The notes below the pieces were generated by a model. That model worked only from the letters and a program-made list of their open reading frames with translations. It did no database searches and was not told the origin of the DNA. From assembly GCA_003551705.1 (NCBI GenBank), contig PUNJ01000037.1:1-64000 (forward strand): a stretch of DNA of 64,000 nucleotides, in the 5' to 3' direction. How positions within the stretch are numbered: position 1 is the first letter of the stretch; every line of letters starts with the position of its first letter. The translations under genes were made by a program, and so were the position numbers. Below are positions 20,027 to 29,405 of this stretch, one piece after another. Origin of the DNA: Chloroflexota bacterium (GTDB lineage Bacteria; Chloroflexota; Dehalococcoidia; UBA2247; RBG-13-53-26).

Positions 20027-20824
20027 ATGCCGAGGGCGTTCTGGAAAGGGGCTATTAGCTTTGGAATGGTGGTAATCCCGGTGAGGATGTACACGGCCAC
20101 GCAAAGAAGCACGCCCAGCTTTCGCATTCTGCATGCCAAATGTCATACCCGGCCCCGGCAAGTCTGGTATTGTCCCGTGGATGACGAGTATTTCACGGTT
20201 AGAGAGACCGTGCGTGGGTATGAGTATACGCGAGATAGGTACGTGGTTATGACAGACGAAGATTTTGAAAAAGTGAGTCTGCCTTCGACCCATGCCATCG
20301 ACATCAAGGGGTTCGTAAAGTTTGACGAGATAGACCCTATATACTACTACGATACCCACTACTTGGAACCGGAGAAGCTGGGAATTAAGCCGTTCTCACT
20401 TCTGAGACAGGCGCTGCTGAATACCGCGCGGGTTGGTATCGCTAAGGTGACCTTCCAGAGGCGGGAGCACTTGACCTGTCTCAGGCCGGCAAACGGGACC
20501 TTGTATTTACACACACTACATTACATAGATGAGTTACGCTCAAAAGTTGAATTAACCGAGGCAGCACAAGAGGCCGGCACGGAGGAATTGGAATTAGCCG
20601 CCTCGCTTGTAAACGCCATGGCCACAAGTTTTCGTCCCGAAGATCACAGGGATGAGTATAGTTTTGCCCTGCACCAGGTGATCGAAGCCAAGCTCAAGGG
20701 CGAGGAGTTCAAGGTGCCGCCGCCGGAAAAGGTTGAGATCCCAGACCTCATGAATGCCTTGCGGCGCAGCATAGAGGAAGCCGAGAAACGGGCTGCTGAT
20801 AGGGAAACCACGCCGGCGAAGTAA
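20027..20824 (+). CDS. ku: Ku protein, non-homologous end joining
   Basis: MPRAFWKGAISFGMVVIPVRMYTAT, FVKFDEIDPIYYYDTHYLEPEK, Ku family landmarks. Confidence 0.96.
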   Translation: MPRAFWKGAISFGMVVIPVRMYTATQRSTPSFRILHAKCHTRPRQVWYCPVDDEYFTVRETVRGYEYTRDRYVVMTDEDFEKVSLPSTHAIDIKGFVKFDEIDPIYYYDTHYLEPEKLGIKPFSLLRQALLNTARVGIAKVTFQRREHLTCLRPANGTLYLHTLHYIDELRSKVELTEAAQEAGTEELELAASLVNAMATSFRPEDHRDEYSFALHQVIEAKLKGEEFKVPPPEKVEIPDLMNALRRSIEEAEKRAADRETTPAK

Positions 20825-20850
20825 ATTGCTTCGAGTAAGGGAAGTGATCT

Positions 20851-22503
20851 ATGGGTCAAGAGCGTACCTCAGGTACAGAGCAGTACCGCGCCAGGCGTGA
20901 CTTCGATCGTACTCCCGAACCAGTTCCTGAAGGTTCCGGGAGTGACCAAGGCCCGCTGATGTTCGTAGTCCACAAACATGCAGCACGCCGCCTCCACTTT
21001 GACTTCCGGCTTGAGGTGGATGGTGTTCTCAAATCTTGGGCCGTTCCCAGCGGTCCATCACGCGACCCAAAGGTCAAACGATTGGCCGTGATGGTGGAGG
21101 ACCATCCCTTGGAGTATGGCTCCTTCGAGGGTGTAATACCACTTGGTGAATATGGGGCGGGCTCAGTCATTGTCTGGGATCGGGGTACCTATTTTCCGGA
21201 AGAGAAGGGCGAACTCTTTTCTGAAGACCGGGACGAAGCCGAGGAGAGGATGAGGCGTGGGCTGGCAGAAGGCAAACTGTCCTTCTATCTGCGCGGCTCG
21301 AGACTAAAGGGTTCCTGGACTCTGGTCCAAATGCGGACAAGGGGTGAGGCAAACTGGCTTCTCATAAAACACCATGACGATTTTGCCCGGGCAGGAGAAG
21401 ATGCTCCTTACGAAAATACCTCTGTGGTGTCCGGGATGGATACTAATGATCTCAAGGCTAAGGGGTCCTCAAATCCCAAACATGTCGGCCTTGGTGAGAT
21501 GAAAGGCGTGCGGCAAGCTGCCTTTCCTGGGACTGTTGCGCCGATGCGGGCAACACTGGTCGAGACACCGCCCTCGGGGCCAGGTTGGGCCATAGAACCC
21601 AAACTTGACGGTTATCGCACTCTGGCTTGCATCCGGCAAGGAAAGGTCAAGTTGCTATCCCGGCGAGGTTTGGACACAACCGGCGATTACCCCCATGTAG
21701 TTGAGCACCTTCACCAGCAGCCCGTTTCTCAAATGGTGCTGGATGGGGAAATGGTGGCCCTGGATGAAGAAGGTGTGCCCGACTTCCAGCTCTTGCAGAG
21801 AAGCGCCGGACTTGCTGCAACAGGCAGCGAAGAGGTCTCTGCGGCCATAGTCTACTATGTTTTCGATATCCTCTACCTTGATGGCTACGATCTTACTGGT
21901 GTCCAGCTACAGGAGAGGCGAGAGATACTGGAGGAAGTGTTAGCGCCAACGGAGCGGGTAAGGTTGGTCGAACAGTTTACAGGAGATCCCAGGGCGGTAT
22001 TTGACAGTTTCAGGCACTTTGGGCTGGAGGGCATAATAGTCAAGAAGCAGGACAGTGTATACGAGAGCGGGCGAAGGTCCAGAAAATGGACCAAGCTTAA
22101 ATCCACGCTTAGTGAAGATTTTGTCGTAGGCGGGTTCACCCACGGCCTGGGTACGCGTGCTCATACCTTCGGGGCATTGCTGCTTGGGTACCACGACGAT
22201 ACCGGACACTTGCGATATGCGGGCAGTGTGGGTAGCGGCTTTGACGACTGTACACTGGCAGGTCTCCGAAAACGGCTTGATACCCTTATTGAACCACAAC
22301 CGCCTTTCGGGCGAGTTCCCCCGGTACCGGGAGATAAGACCTGGGTGCGCCCTGAAATAGTCGTGGAAGTCAAATACAATCAGTGGACACGTGCCGGATA
22401 CCTGCGCGCCCCCGTTTTCCTGCGTGTTCGAGATGACAAACAAGCAAGCGAGGTCCGCTTCGAAACACCTTCATCTCCAGTATCTGCAGCGAGATTTTTC
22501 TAA
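20851..22503 (+). CDS. ligD: LigD-type protein: 3'-phosphoesterase plus ATP-dependent DNA ligase
   Basis: PE domain FVVHKHAARRLHFDFRLEVDGVLKSWAVPSGPS; ligase WAIEPKLDGYRTLACIRQG, LDGEMVALDEEG, EGIIVKKQDSVYESGRRSRKWTKLK. Confidence 0.95.
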   Translation: MGQERTSGTEQYRARRDFDRTPEPVPEGSGSDQGPLMFVVHKHAARRLHFDFRLEVDGVLKSWAVPSGPSRDPKVKRLAVMVEDHPLEYGSFEGVIPLGEYGAGSVIVWDRGTYFPEEKGELFSEDRDEAEERMRRGLAEGKLSFYLRGSRLKGSWTLVQMRTRGEANWLLIKHHDDFARAGEDAPYENTSVVSGMDTNDLKAKGSSNPKHVGLGEMKGVRQAAFPGTVAPMRATLVETPPSGPGWAIEPKLDGYRTLACIRQGKVKLLSRRGLDTTGDYPHVVEHLHQQPVSQMVLDGEMVALDEEGVPDFQLLQRSAGLAATGSEEVSAAIVYYVFDILYLDGYDLTGVQLQERREILEEVLAPTERVRLVEQFTGDPRAVFDSFRHFGLEGIIVKKQDSVYESGRRSRKWTKLKSTLSEDFVVGGFTHGLGTRAHTFGALLLGYHDDTGHLRYAGSVGSGFDDCTLAGLRKRLDTLIEPQPPFGRVPPVPGDKTWVRPEIVVEVKYNQWTRAGYLRAPVFLRVRDDKQASEVRFETPSSPVSAARFF

Positions 22504-22512
22504 GGAGGCGGA

Positions 22513-23616
22513 ATGAATCCCGACGACACTCAAGTTGCGTCTATTCTGGATCAGCTTGCAGAACCTAGACGGAATCTCTTGTTGGAAGTTGAGGGTTGCC
22601 AGATATCCCTGAGCAATCTCGACAAGGAGTTCTGGCCAGCCAGGCATGGACCTCGACCTCTTACCAAGCGAGACTTGCTGGTCTATTTGACCCGCACGTC
22701 TGGATGTCTTCTGCATCACCTTCGTGATCGCCCTTTGACGCTGACTCGCTATCCAGATGGTATGCACGGTGAGCACTTCTACCAAAAACATTGGAACCAC
22801 AGCATACCGGAGTTTGTAAATACTGTGGCTGTCTACTCAGAAAGCAAGGCCGAATTCCGGGACTATCTTCTCTGCAACAACCTGGCCACGCTGCTCTGGT
22901 TGGGACAAATTGCCAACCTGGAATTTCACACGTGGTACTCGCGTATTAAGTCTGGAGCTGATGTTGAGATGGTCCTTGGTAAGGATGCCGAAGCAAATGA
23001 TATTCTCAACTACCCAGATTTCATCGTGTTTGACCTGGACCCGTATATCTATTCCGGAGAAGAGGCTGAGGGGGATGAACCCCAGTTGAACCGCATTGCT
23101 TATGCCCGGACCTGCGAAGCTGCCCACCGGCTGAGACAGATACTCGACTCGTTAAGGATGTCTTCATTCGTGAAAACTTCGGGGCGCACCGGGCTCCACA
23201 TATACGTGCCCATAGTCAGGAGGTTTGATTTTGATGCGGTCCGGTCTGTTGCGGAGAACATTGGACGGGCACTCGTAGGGCTATACCCACAAGAAATCAC
23301 CATGGAATGGTCCGTGGTGAAGCGCACCGGCAAGGTTTTCTTTGACTACAATCAGAATGTTCGTGGCAAGACGCTGGCTTCGGTATATTCGCCCCGACCT
23401 GCCCCTGACGGGGCTGTCTCCATGCCCTTACGCTGGGAAGACCTGGATACCGTATATCCCACGGACTTCACATTGCTGACGGTACCGGCAAGGTTGGAGG
23501 AGGTGGGGGACATATGGAGATACATCCTGGAACATCGTTGCAACCTGCAAGATCTGGCTGAGGCAGGCAGCCTTGACCGGTCAGGTTCGACAGCCGGTAG
23601 CCTGATGAAGGAATAA
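22513..23616 (+). CDS. LigD polymerase/primase domain protein
   Basis: LSNLDKEFWPA, DLLVYL, RPLTLTRYPDGMHGEHFYQKH, FDLDP, VKTSGRTGLHIYVPI, DYNQNVRGKTLASVYSPRP. Confidence 0.94.
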   Translation: MNPDDTQVASILDQLAEPRRNLLLEVEGCQISLSNLDKEFWPARHGPRPLTKRDLLVYLTRTSGCLLHHLRDRPLTLTRYPDGMHGEHFYQKHWNHSIPEFVNTVAVYSESKAEFRDYLLCNNLATLLWLGQIANLEFHTWYSRIKSGADVEMVLGKDAEANDILNYPDFIVFDLDPYIYSGEEAEGDEPQLNRIAYARTCEAAHRLRQILDSLRMSSFVKTSGRTGLHIYVPIVRRFDFDAVRSVAENIGRALVGLYPQEITMEWSVVKRTGKVFFDYNQNVRGKTLASVYSPRPAPDGAVSMPLRWEDLDTVYPTDFTLLTVPARLEEVGDIWRYILEHRCNLQDLAEAGSLDRSGSTAGSLMKE

Positions 23617-23790
23617 CACTTTTCCCATATCATAATACCGCCATGTGGGTATACCGTTCAGGTCGGCCTGAGGAGTATTATTCCTGTGTCTGGGAATTCG
23701 TTTCCTATTTCACAAATGACTGGGCGTGGCAGTCTTATCACCCAACACCGGTGATTCGTGCACGTTGCCAGGCGAAGAAGGAGGCTATTC

Positions 23791-24219
23791 ATGGCGGAGA
23801 AAATTAGTGAGCAGCAGATCAAAGAGCGGGAAATGCAGACCAGATTGGAGGAGATCCAGAAGACCGGCGAGGTCACGATCGACGGAAGAACGCGGATAGA
23901 TGAAAAGGTAATAGGCGCCATTGCGGGATCGGCAGCCCGAGAAATAGAAGGCGTAGCAAAGTTGGGCAAGAGTTCCATACGCCGTACCATATCAGAGGCG
24001 GTTGGCGGAACAGAGAAGAGGGCTGAAGGCGTCCAGATCGAAGCGGGTGCCAAAGAGGCCATAATCGAACTCGATCTGCATGTGAAATATGGCTACAGTA
24101 TACCGGACATAATCGTGGCAGCGAGAAAGAAGATGGCCTCGCGCGTGCTCGAGTACACGGGACTTTTTGCCAAAGAGATAAACATCCGAGTTGTGGGCTT
24201 GGAGTTCTCTGAATCATAA
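23791..24219 (+). CDS. Asp23/Gls24 (DUF322) family envelope stress response protein
   Basis: VIGAIAGSAAREIEGVAKLG...GVQIEAGAKEAIIELDLHVKYGYSIPDIIVAARKKMASRVLEYTGLFAKEINIRVVGLEF. Confidence 0.9.
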   Translation: MAEKISEQQIKEREMQTRLEEIQKTGEVTIDGRTRIDEKVIGAIAGSAAREIEGVAKLGKSSIRRTISEAVGGTEKRAEGVQIEAGAKEAIIELDLHVKYGYSIPDIIVAARKKMASRVLEYTGLFAKEINIRVVGLEFSES

Positions 24220-24458
24220 CGGCGGTGAGACCATTTACATGGCAACACGAAGATGTCACCGTTTTGTAACCATTTGTACACCGATTTTATGATTTCGTCA
24301 CGCAAGATCGGCTAACATTTATATTAGCGGACAGGGCTATGTGGTGGTTTAACCTGGAGTTGGTTTTCATAGTATCCCTGTTGGCATTTGGTTCTCCGAC
24401 CGAGCCAGGCACTGCTCGCTGGGTCAGGAGGCTCAGAAAACGTAGAAGGAGGAGGGAA

Positions 24459-24899
24459 ATGGCTCAACAAAGATCCGAAGTGCGGTTTGAAGAAACTGAA
24501 ATGAAGCAGAGGCTGGAAGAGATTAGCAAAGCTGGTGAGATGGAGGTCGGCGGCGAGACTCATATAGAGGATGACGTAATCGCCTCCATTGCCAGTATAG
24601 CGGCTAGCCAGGTGGAAGGGGTCTCCAGTTTGGGGAGAAGTTCGATAACGAGAAGTATTTCGGAGCGATTTGGCGCGGAGGGCAGGTCCAAGGGGGTCGA
24701 AGTCGAGGCTGGTAAGAAAGAGGCCATTATAGATCTTACTCTCAGGGTCATCTACGGCTTTAGCATCCCACAGATCGTCATCGATGTCCGCAAGAAGGTC
24801 GCTCAGGCCCTGTGGGACTACACTGGTCTTGTCGCAAGGGAGATCAACATCGAGATTGCCGACATCGAATTTCCGGAACGCGTGTCCAGGGTGGAATAG
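24459..24899 (+). CDS. Asp23/Gls24 (DUF322) family protein, second copy
   Basis: Paralog of 23791-24219: IASIAASQVEGVSSLGRSSITRSISERFG...GVEVEAGKKEAIIDLTLRVIYGFSIPQIVIDVRKKVAQALWDYTGLVAREINIEI. Confidence 0.9.
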   Translation: MAQQRSEVRFEETEMKQRLEEISKAGEMEVGGETHIEDDVIASIASIAASQVEGVSSLGRSSITRSISERFGAEGRSKGVEVEAGKKEAIIDLTLRVIYGFSIPQIVIDVRKKVAQALWDYTGLVAREINIEIADIEFPERVSRVE

Positions 24900-24940
24900 C
24901 CCCCTCTCTAGTACAAGATGTTTCGGACCTCAATAGCTCC

Positions 24941-25003
24941 AAAGCTGCCAATGCCAGTAGGGTGAGGATGTGAACGGGCGGTAGAACTGGCACTGGCAGC
25001 TTT
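24941..25003 (+). repeat. Long inverted repeat (RNA hairpin) between Asp23 gene and RNR gene
   Basis: aaagctgccaatgccagt (24941-24958) and actggcactggcagcttt (24986-25003): 18-bp arms with one mismatch, 27-nt loop. Confidence 0.8.
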
Positions 25004-25085
25004 TGCTTGTTCCGGGAACAGCAAACTGCCCAAGATTTGGCAAAGGCCTGCTCATTCATGAACCCCTCGCGAATTTGGACGAACC

Positions 25086-27203
25086 ATGAAGGATCTTAGG
25101 GTGGACAAGATTCGAGATCGGGAAGGGAACCTTGTGCCGTTCGACTCTAGCAATGTTGAAAGGTCCATAAGACGCGCCCTTAAAGCAAATCGTATTTCCG
25201 GGGAAGAACTGGCAGCAAGCTTGACTCGACAGGTTGCCGGCATTTTGTCAGAGAGATTTCTTGACTCGCAACCGGGGATTGGCGATGTTCAGGAAGCCAT
25301 CGTGCACGTCCTCAAAACTGAAGGTTACCCAGCAGCTGCCAAGACTTACCGGCTGTTTCGTGAACAACAGAAAGAGATCAGACAAGTCAAGGACATGATA
25401 GGGGTCCAGGACGATTTGAACCTGACCCCAAATGCACTGAAGGTGCTGGATAGGCGATATTTGTTGAGGGATGAGGCAGGCAACATCGCCGAGACTCCGG
25501 CGCAGATGCTGCAGCGTGTGGCCAAGGCGGTTGCCTCCGCCGAGGCGAAATTCGACTCTGAAGCAGACGTTGCCCGGTTTGAAGACGACTTCTTCCGGAT
25601 GATGCGCGATTTTCATTTTCTTCCAAATTCGCCCACTTTGATGAATGCAGGCACGAGCATTGGCCAGCTCTCCGCTTGCTTCGTGCTCCCCATAGAAGAC
25701 GATATAGATGCCATCTTCGAGTCCATCAAGGATGCAGCCATCATCCACAAATCGGGGGGTGGAACAGGGTTTTCGTTCAGCCGGATCAGGCCGCGGGGGG
25801 ACCTGGTCCGTAGCACCATGGGTGTCGCATCCGGCCCTGTCTCATTCTTGAGAGTTTTCGATCTTGCAACAGGTGTTATGAAACAAGGCGGCAGGCGTCG
25901 TGGAGCAAACATGGGTATCCTCAATGCAGACCATCCGGACATTAAAGAGTTTGTGCTGGCCAAACAGGACGAGAGCCTGCTTCCCAACTTCAATCTTTCT
26001 GTCGGAGTGAGTGACGAGTTTGTGGAGGCAGTGTCCAGAAAGCAAGTCCTGCCGCTCATCAATCCCAGGAACGGGCTGGAATGGGGCAGCATTAATGCAG
26101 AGGAACTCATGAATCTAATTGTGACCAATACCTGGCACACTGGGGAACCAGGCTTGATTTTTCTCGACGCCTTGAACAGGCACAACCCGACGCCAAATCT
26201 TGGCAGATTGGAGGCAACCAATCCCTGTGGTGAGTTGCCACTCCTGCCATACGAGAGTTGTTGTCTTGGGTCTATAAATCTGGGCAGGATGACGCACGAC
26301 CGTACTATGGACTGGGACCGGTTCAAGAAGACTATACATCTCGGTGTCAGATTCCTTGACAACCTGATTGAAATAAACAACTATCCAATACCCAGCATAG
26401 GAGAGGCCACGCGAGCGAACAGGAAGATCGGCCTCGGAGTCATGGGTTTTGCGGATGCCTTGGTTGAAATGGGCATAGCTTACGGTTCGGAAGCCGGCCT
26501 TGAAATGGCTGACCGCATAATGTCTTTCATGCTCGAGGAGGCTAGGCGTGCATCGACTGAGCTGGCTACTGAGCGAGGCGTATTCCCGAATTTCTTGGGC
26601 AGTAGTTATGATATAGGTTCGGCGCCCGGAATGAGGAATGCTTCGCTTCTGGCCATAGCTCCTACAGGCACCATAAGTATTCTGGCCAGGTGTTCGAGTG
26701 GCATTGAACCCCTTTTCGCCCTGGTATTCTCACGCAAGGTCATGGATGGCACCACATTGATCGAGATCAATCCCCGTTTTCAGCAGACCGCCTGTGAGCG
26801 TGGGTTCTTCTCCAGGGATCTCATGGAAGAGGTAGCCAGACGTGGTACGGTAAAAGATATCGATGGAATTCCCGAGGATGTGCAACGTGTTTTTGTAACC
26901 GATTTTGATATAGCACGTGATTGGCACATCAGGATGCAGGCTGTGTTCCAGAAGTACGTGGATAATGCTGTAGCCAAGACAGTCAACCTACCGTCCGACG
27001 CGACGCCTGCCGACATCAGGCATGTCTACAACCTTGCACACCAATTGGGGTGCAAAGGCGTGACTGTTTATCGCTATGGTAGCCGTGCCGAGCAGGTATT
27101 GTATCTGGGAGGACATATTACCGATACGGGTGAGACCTACCCTTACGTTACAGCTGAGTCGGAATATGGGGGAGGTTTCCTTGCAGGTTGTTGCTATGCC
27201 TGA
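25086..27203 (+). CDS. Adenosylcobalamin-dependent (class II) ribonucleotide reductase with N-terminal ATP-cone
   Basis: ATP-cone VDKIRDREGNLVPFDSSNVERSIRRAL; PNSPTLMNAGTSIGQLSACFVLPIEDDIDAIFESIKDAAIIHKSGGGTGFSFSRIRP; NPCGELPLLPYESCCLGSINL; APTGTISILARCSSGIEPLFALVF. Confidence 0.93.
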   Translation: MKDLRVDKIRDREGNLVPFDSSNVERSIRRALKANRISGEELAASLTRQVAGILSERFLDSQPGIGDVQEAIVHVLKTEGYPAAAKTYRLFREQQKEIRQVKDMIGVQDDLNLTPNALKVLDRRYLLRDEAGNIAETPAQMLQRVAKAVASAEAKFDSEADVARFEDDFFRMMRDFHFLPNSPTLMNAGTSIGQLSACFVLPIEDDIDAIFESIKDAAIIHKSGGGTGFSFSRIRPRGDLVRSTMGVASGPVSFLRVFDLATGVMKQGGRRRGANMGILNADHPDIKEFVLAKQDESLLPNFNLSVGVSDEFVEAVSRKQVLPLINPRNGLEWGSINAEELMNLIVTNTWHTGEPGLIFLDALNRHNPTPNLGRLEATNPCGELPLLPYESCCLGSINLGRMTHDRTMDWDRFKKTIHLGVRFLDNLIEINNYPIPSIGEATRANRKIGLGVMGFADALVEMGIAYGSEAGLEMADRIMSFMLEEARRASTELATERGVFPNFLGSSYDIGSAPGMRNASLLAIAPTGTISILARCSSGIEPLFALVFSRKVMDGTTLIEINPRFQQTACERGFFSRDLMEEVARRGTVKDIDGIPEDVQRVFVTDFDIARDWHIRMQAVFQKYVDNAVAKTVNLPSDATPADIRHVYNLAHQLGCKGVTVYRYGSRAEQVLYLGGHITDTGETYPYVTAESEYGGGFLAGCCYA

Positions 27204-27217
27204 ATCACACCAGGAGG

Positions 27218-28384
27218 ATGAAGATGAAGACCTTTTCGATTGAAGAATTAAGAACGCTGGTTGAGAAAGGCACTGGGCTTTGCACCTCCATCTACATGCC
27301 CACGCATCGTACAGGAGCTGAGTCGCGGCAGGACCCGACCAGGTTAAAGAACCTCCTACGGGAAGCAGAGAAACACCTTGTCGATAGAGGATTGCGTACG
27401 ACCCAGGTCAGGGAGATGCTCGGTCCGGCTGAATCGCTGGTCAGGGACGACCTTTTCTGGCTGCACCAGTCGGACAGTCTTGCCGTTTTCATAGCTGAAG
27501 GGTTCTTCAGCTATTACCGGTTGCCGTTGGTCATTGATGAGCTGTCGCTGACTACAGATGGTTACTTTCACTTGAAGCCACTTTTGCCCATTTTTACCAA
27601 CGGCCAGTACTATGTGCTGGCATTGAGTATGAAGCACGTCCGTTTGCTCCAGGCAACGCGTTTTAGTGTTACTGAAGTCAAGCTTGAGGATGATGTGCCC
27701 TTGAGCTTGGAGGAAGCCCTGAAGTATGACGATCCGGAGCGTCAAACGCAATTTCACACACCTCAGCCAGTCGGGTATCGGGGGGCGGAACAGGCAGCGG
27801 CATTTCACGGCCATGGAGTCGGCATAGACGATCGCAAGCCTGACATCATGCGTTTCTTTACGCTAGTTGATGCCGGGGTACGCCAACGCCTGAAAGATGA
27901 AAAGGCGCCTCTAATACTGGCGTGCGTGGACTACCTATATCCCCTTTATGCCAAGGTCAATGACTATCCGGGCTTGCTGGAGAGGTGGGTGCCGGGTAAT
28001 CCCGATGGTATAGGTACCCCGGAGTTACAGAAACGGTCCTGGCCTTTGGTGGAGACGCATTTCCAGCAGGCGCGCCAGTGGGCCATGGAGCGTTACTGGG
28101 ACCTGGCTGGGACTGGGAGGACTTCCACGGACCTCGCGGAGATAGTGATAGCGGCTCATGGTGGCCGCATTGATGAACTCTTTGTGGCTCTGGAAGTAGA
28201 GCGATGGGGCACTTATGACCCGGATACAGCCTCAGTAGAGGTCCACGGCGAAGCTATGCCCGTCCATAGGGATTTGCTGGACCTGGCTGCCATACAGACA
28301 ATCCTTCACAACGGTAGTGTTTACGCCGTTTCTGGAGCAGGGATGCCGGACAAGTCGGACATGGTTGCCATATTCCGTTACTAA
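27218..28384 (+). CDS. Bacterial archaeo-eukaryotic release factor (baeRF)-like protein
   Basis: SIYMPTHRTGAESRQDPTRLKNLLREAEKHL, FFSYYRLPL, PLILACVDYLYPLYAKVNDYPGL, AAHGGRIDELFVALEVERWG, DLLDLAAIQTILHNGSVYAV. Confidence 0.7.
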   Translation: MKMKTFSIEELRTLVEKGTGLCTSIYMPTHRTGAESRQDPTRLKNLLREAEKHLVDRGLRTTQVREMLGPAESLVRDDLFWLHQSDSLAVFIAEGFFSYYRLPLVIDELSLTTDGYFHLKPLLPIFTNGQYYVLALSMKHVRLLQATRFSVTEVKLEDDVPLSLEEALKYDDPERQTQFHTPQPVGYRGAEQAAAFHGHGVGIDDRKPDIMRFFTLVDAGVRQRLKDEKAPLILACVDYLYPLYAKVNDYPGLLERWVPGNPDGIGTPELQKRSWPLVETHFQQARQWAMERYWDLAGTGRTSTDLAEIVIAAHGGRIDELFVALEVERWGTYDPDTASVEVHGEAMPVHRDLLDLAAIQTILHNGSVYAVSGAGMPDKSDMVAIFRY

Positions 28385-28598
28385 CTGTACCATTCAAGAG
28401 TGACTTCTTTGAACCTGCTTGCTCTTGATAACCACTTATTTCACGAGGAAATACCGATAACGGGCTATTTGATAATGGCGCGGCAAAGTTTATGATAACT
28501 TAGAAGTAAACCATTGTAATAACAGTAGTTTTGCTGGTGGTGGAAGAACCAGGAAAGGAAACTCCTGGTCAGGACTCTATAGCAGGGGGCGCGCAGGC

Positions 28599-28952
28599 AT
28601 GGTAGTTGTGACAAAGAAGGCAGCGGAGCTATTGAAACAGAAGCTGGTTGAGGTTTACATGCGAGCCGGAGGATTGGATAATATGGATATGGATCCTCAT
28701 ACTGCTCAGTCTGTCAAAGAGAAACTGGCCAAGAACTGGTCTGAAGCAGGGCTGGGTTTTCGCATGGTCCGTATTAGCAGTGACAATGGGGAACCTACTG
28801 TGATCATGAACGTGGACGTGGCTAGAGAGGGTGACGTTATTACGCAACGGGAAGGCATAAATCTCTTTCTGGACTCGGCTAGCGCTAGTAGCATCGGAGA
28901 CCGGGAACTGGACTATGTTGACGAACCGGAAGGTGATTTCGTTTTGCGGTAG
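28599..28952 (+). CDS. HesB/IscA-fold-like protein lacking all cysteines
   Basis: C-terminal NLFLDSASASSIGDRELDYVDEPEGDFVLR resembles the IscA terminal segment, but there is no Cys in the 117 aa. Confidence 0.55.
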   Translation: MVVVTKKAAELLKQKLVEVYMRAGGLDNMDMDPHTAQSVKEKLAKNWSEAGLGFRMVRISSDNGEPTVIMNVDVAREGDVITQREGINLFLDSASASSIGDRELDYVDEPEGDFVLR

Positions 28953-28972
28953 GTATTTTTTCAAGAGGTGTT

Positions 28973-29191
28973 ATGGACATACGTTTCGGAGCACAAGTTG
29001 AGGACAAAGAAGGACGGGGCCTTGGACCCGTCGGACACTTGGCGCGCAACCTGAGTACCGGTGAACTGAAGATGTTCATTGTGCGTAGAAGGGGAGAAAG
29101 CGACCTCTTCATCTCCCCGGATGACGTCTCGGAAGCCACCGAAGACCGTGTCAAACTCAAGACTTCGCTGGAAGAACTCGAGAACAGGTAA
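28973..29191 (+). CDS. PRC-barrel domain protein
   Basis: MDIRFGAQVEDKEGRGLGPVGHLARNLSTGELKMFIVRRRGESDLFISPDDVSEATEDRVKL. Confidence 0.7.
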   Translation: MDIRFGAQVEDKEGRGLGPVGHLARNLSTGELKMFIVRRRGESDLFISPDDVSEATEDRVKLKTSLEELENR

Positions 29192-29405
29192 CCAGGAAAG
29201 AAACAGAATACTGCTTCCTCCCCATTCATTGCTCCAGTGAAGCCCTCCCTTTCTGGGCTGGTGTTCATTTGACGGCTAGTCCGGTCAGGCCGGTGGTCCA
29301 TGCACACCCCTCACCTGATTAACCTCAGAGACGATGAAGGCACCGCAGGCTTGTTATGGTTCTCGTCCAGCAGCTATCATAGAAGCAGTTGCAGGGAGGG
29401 ACCAA

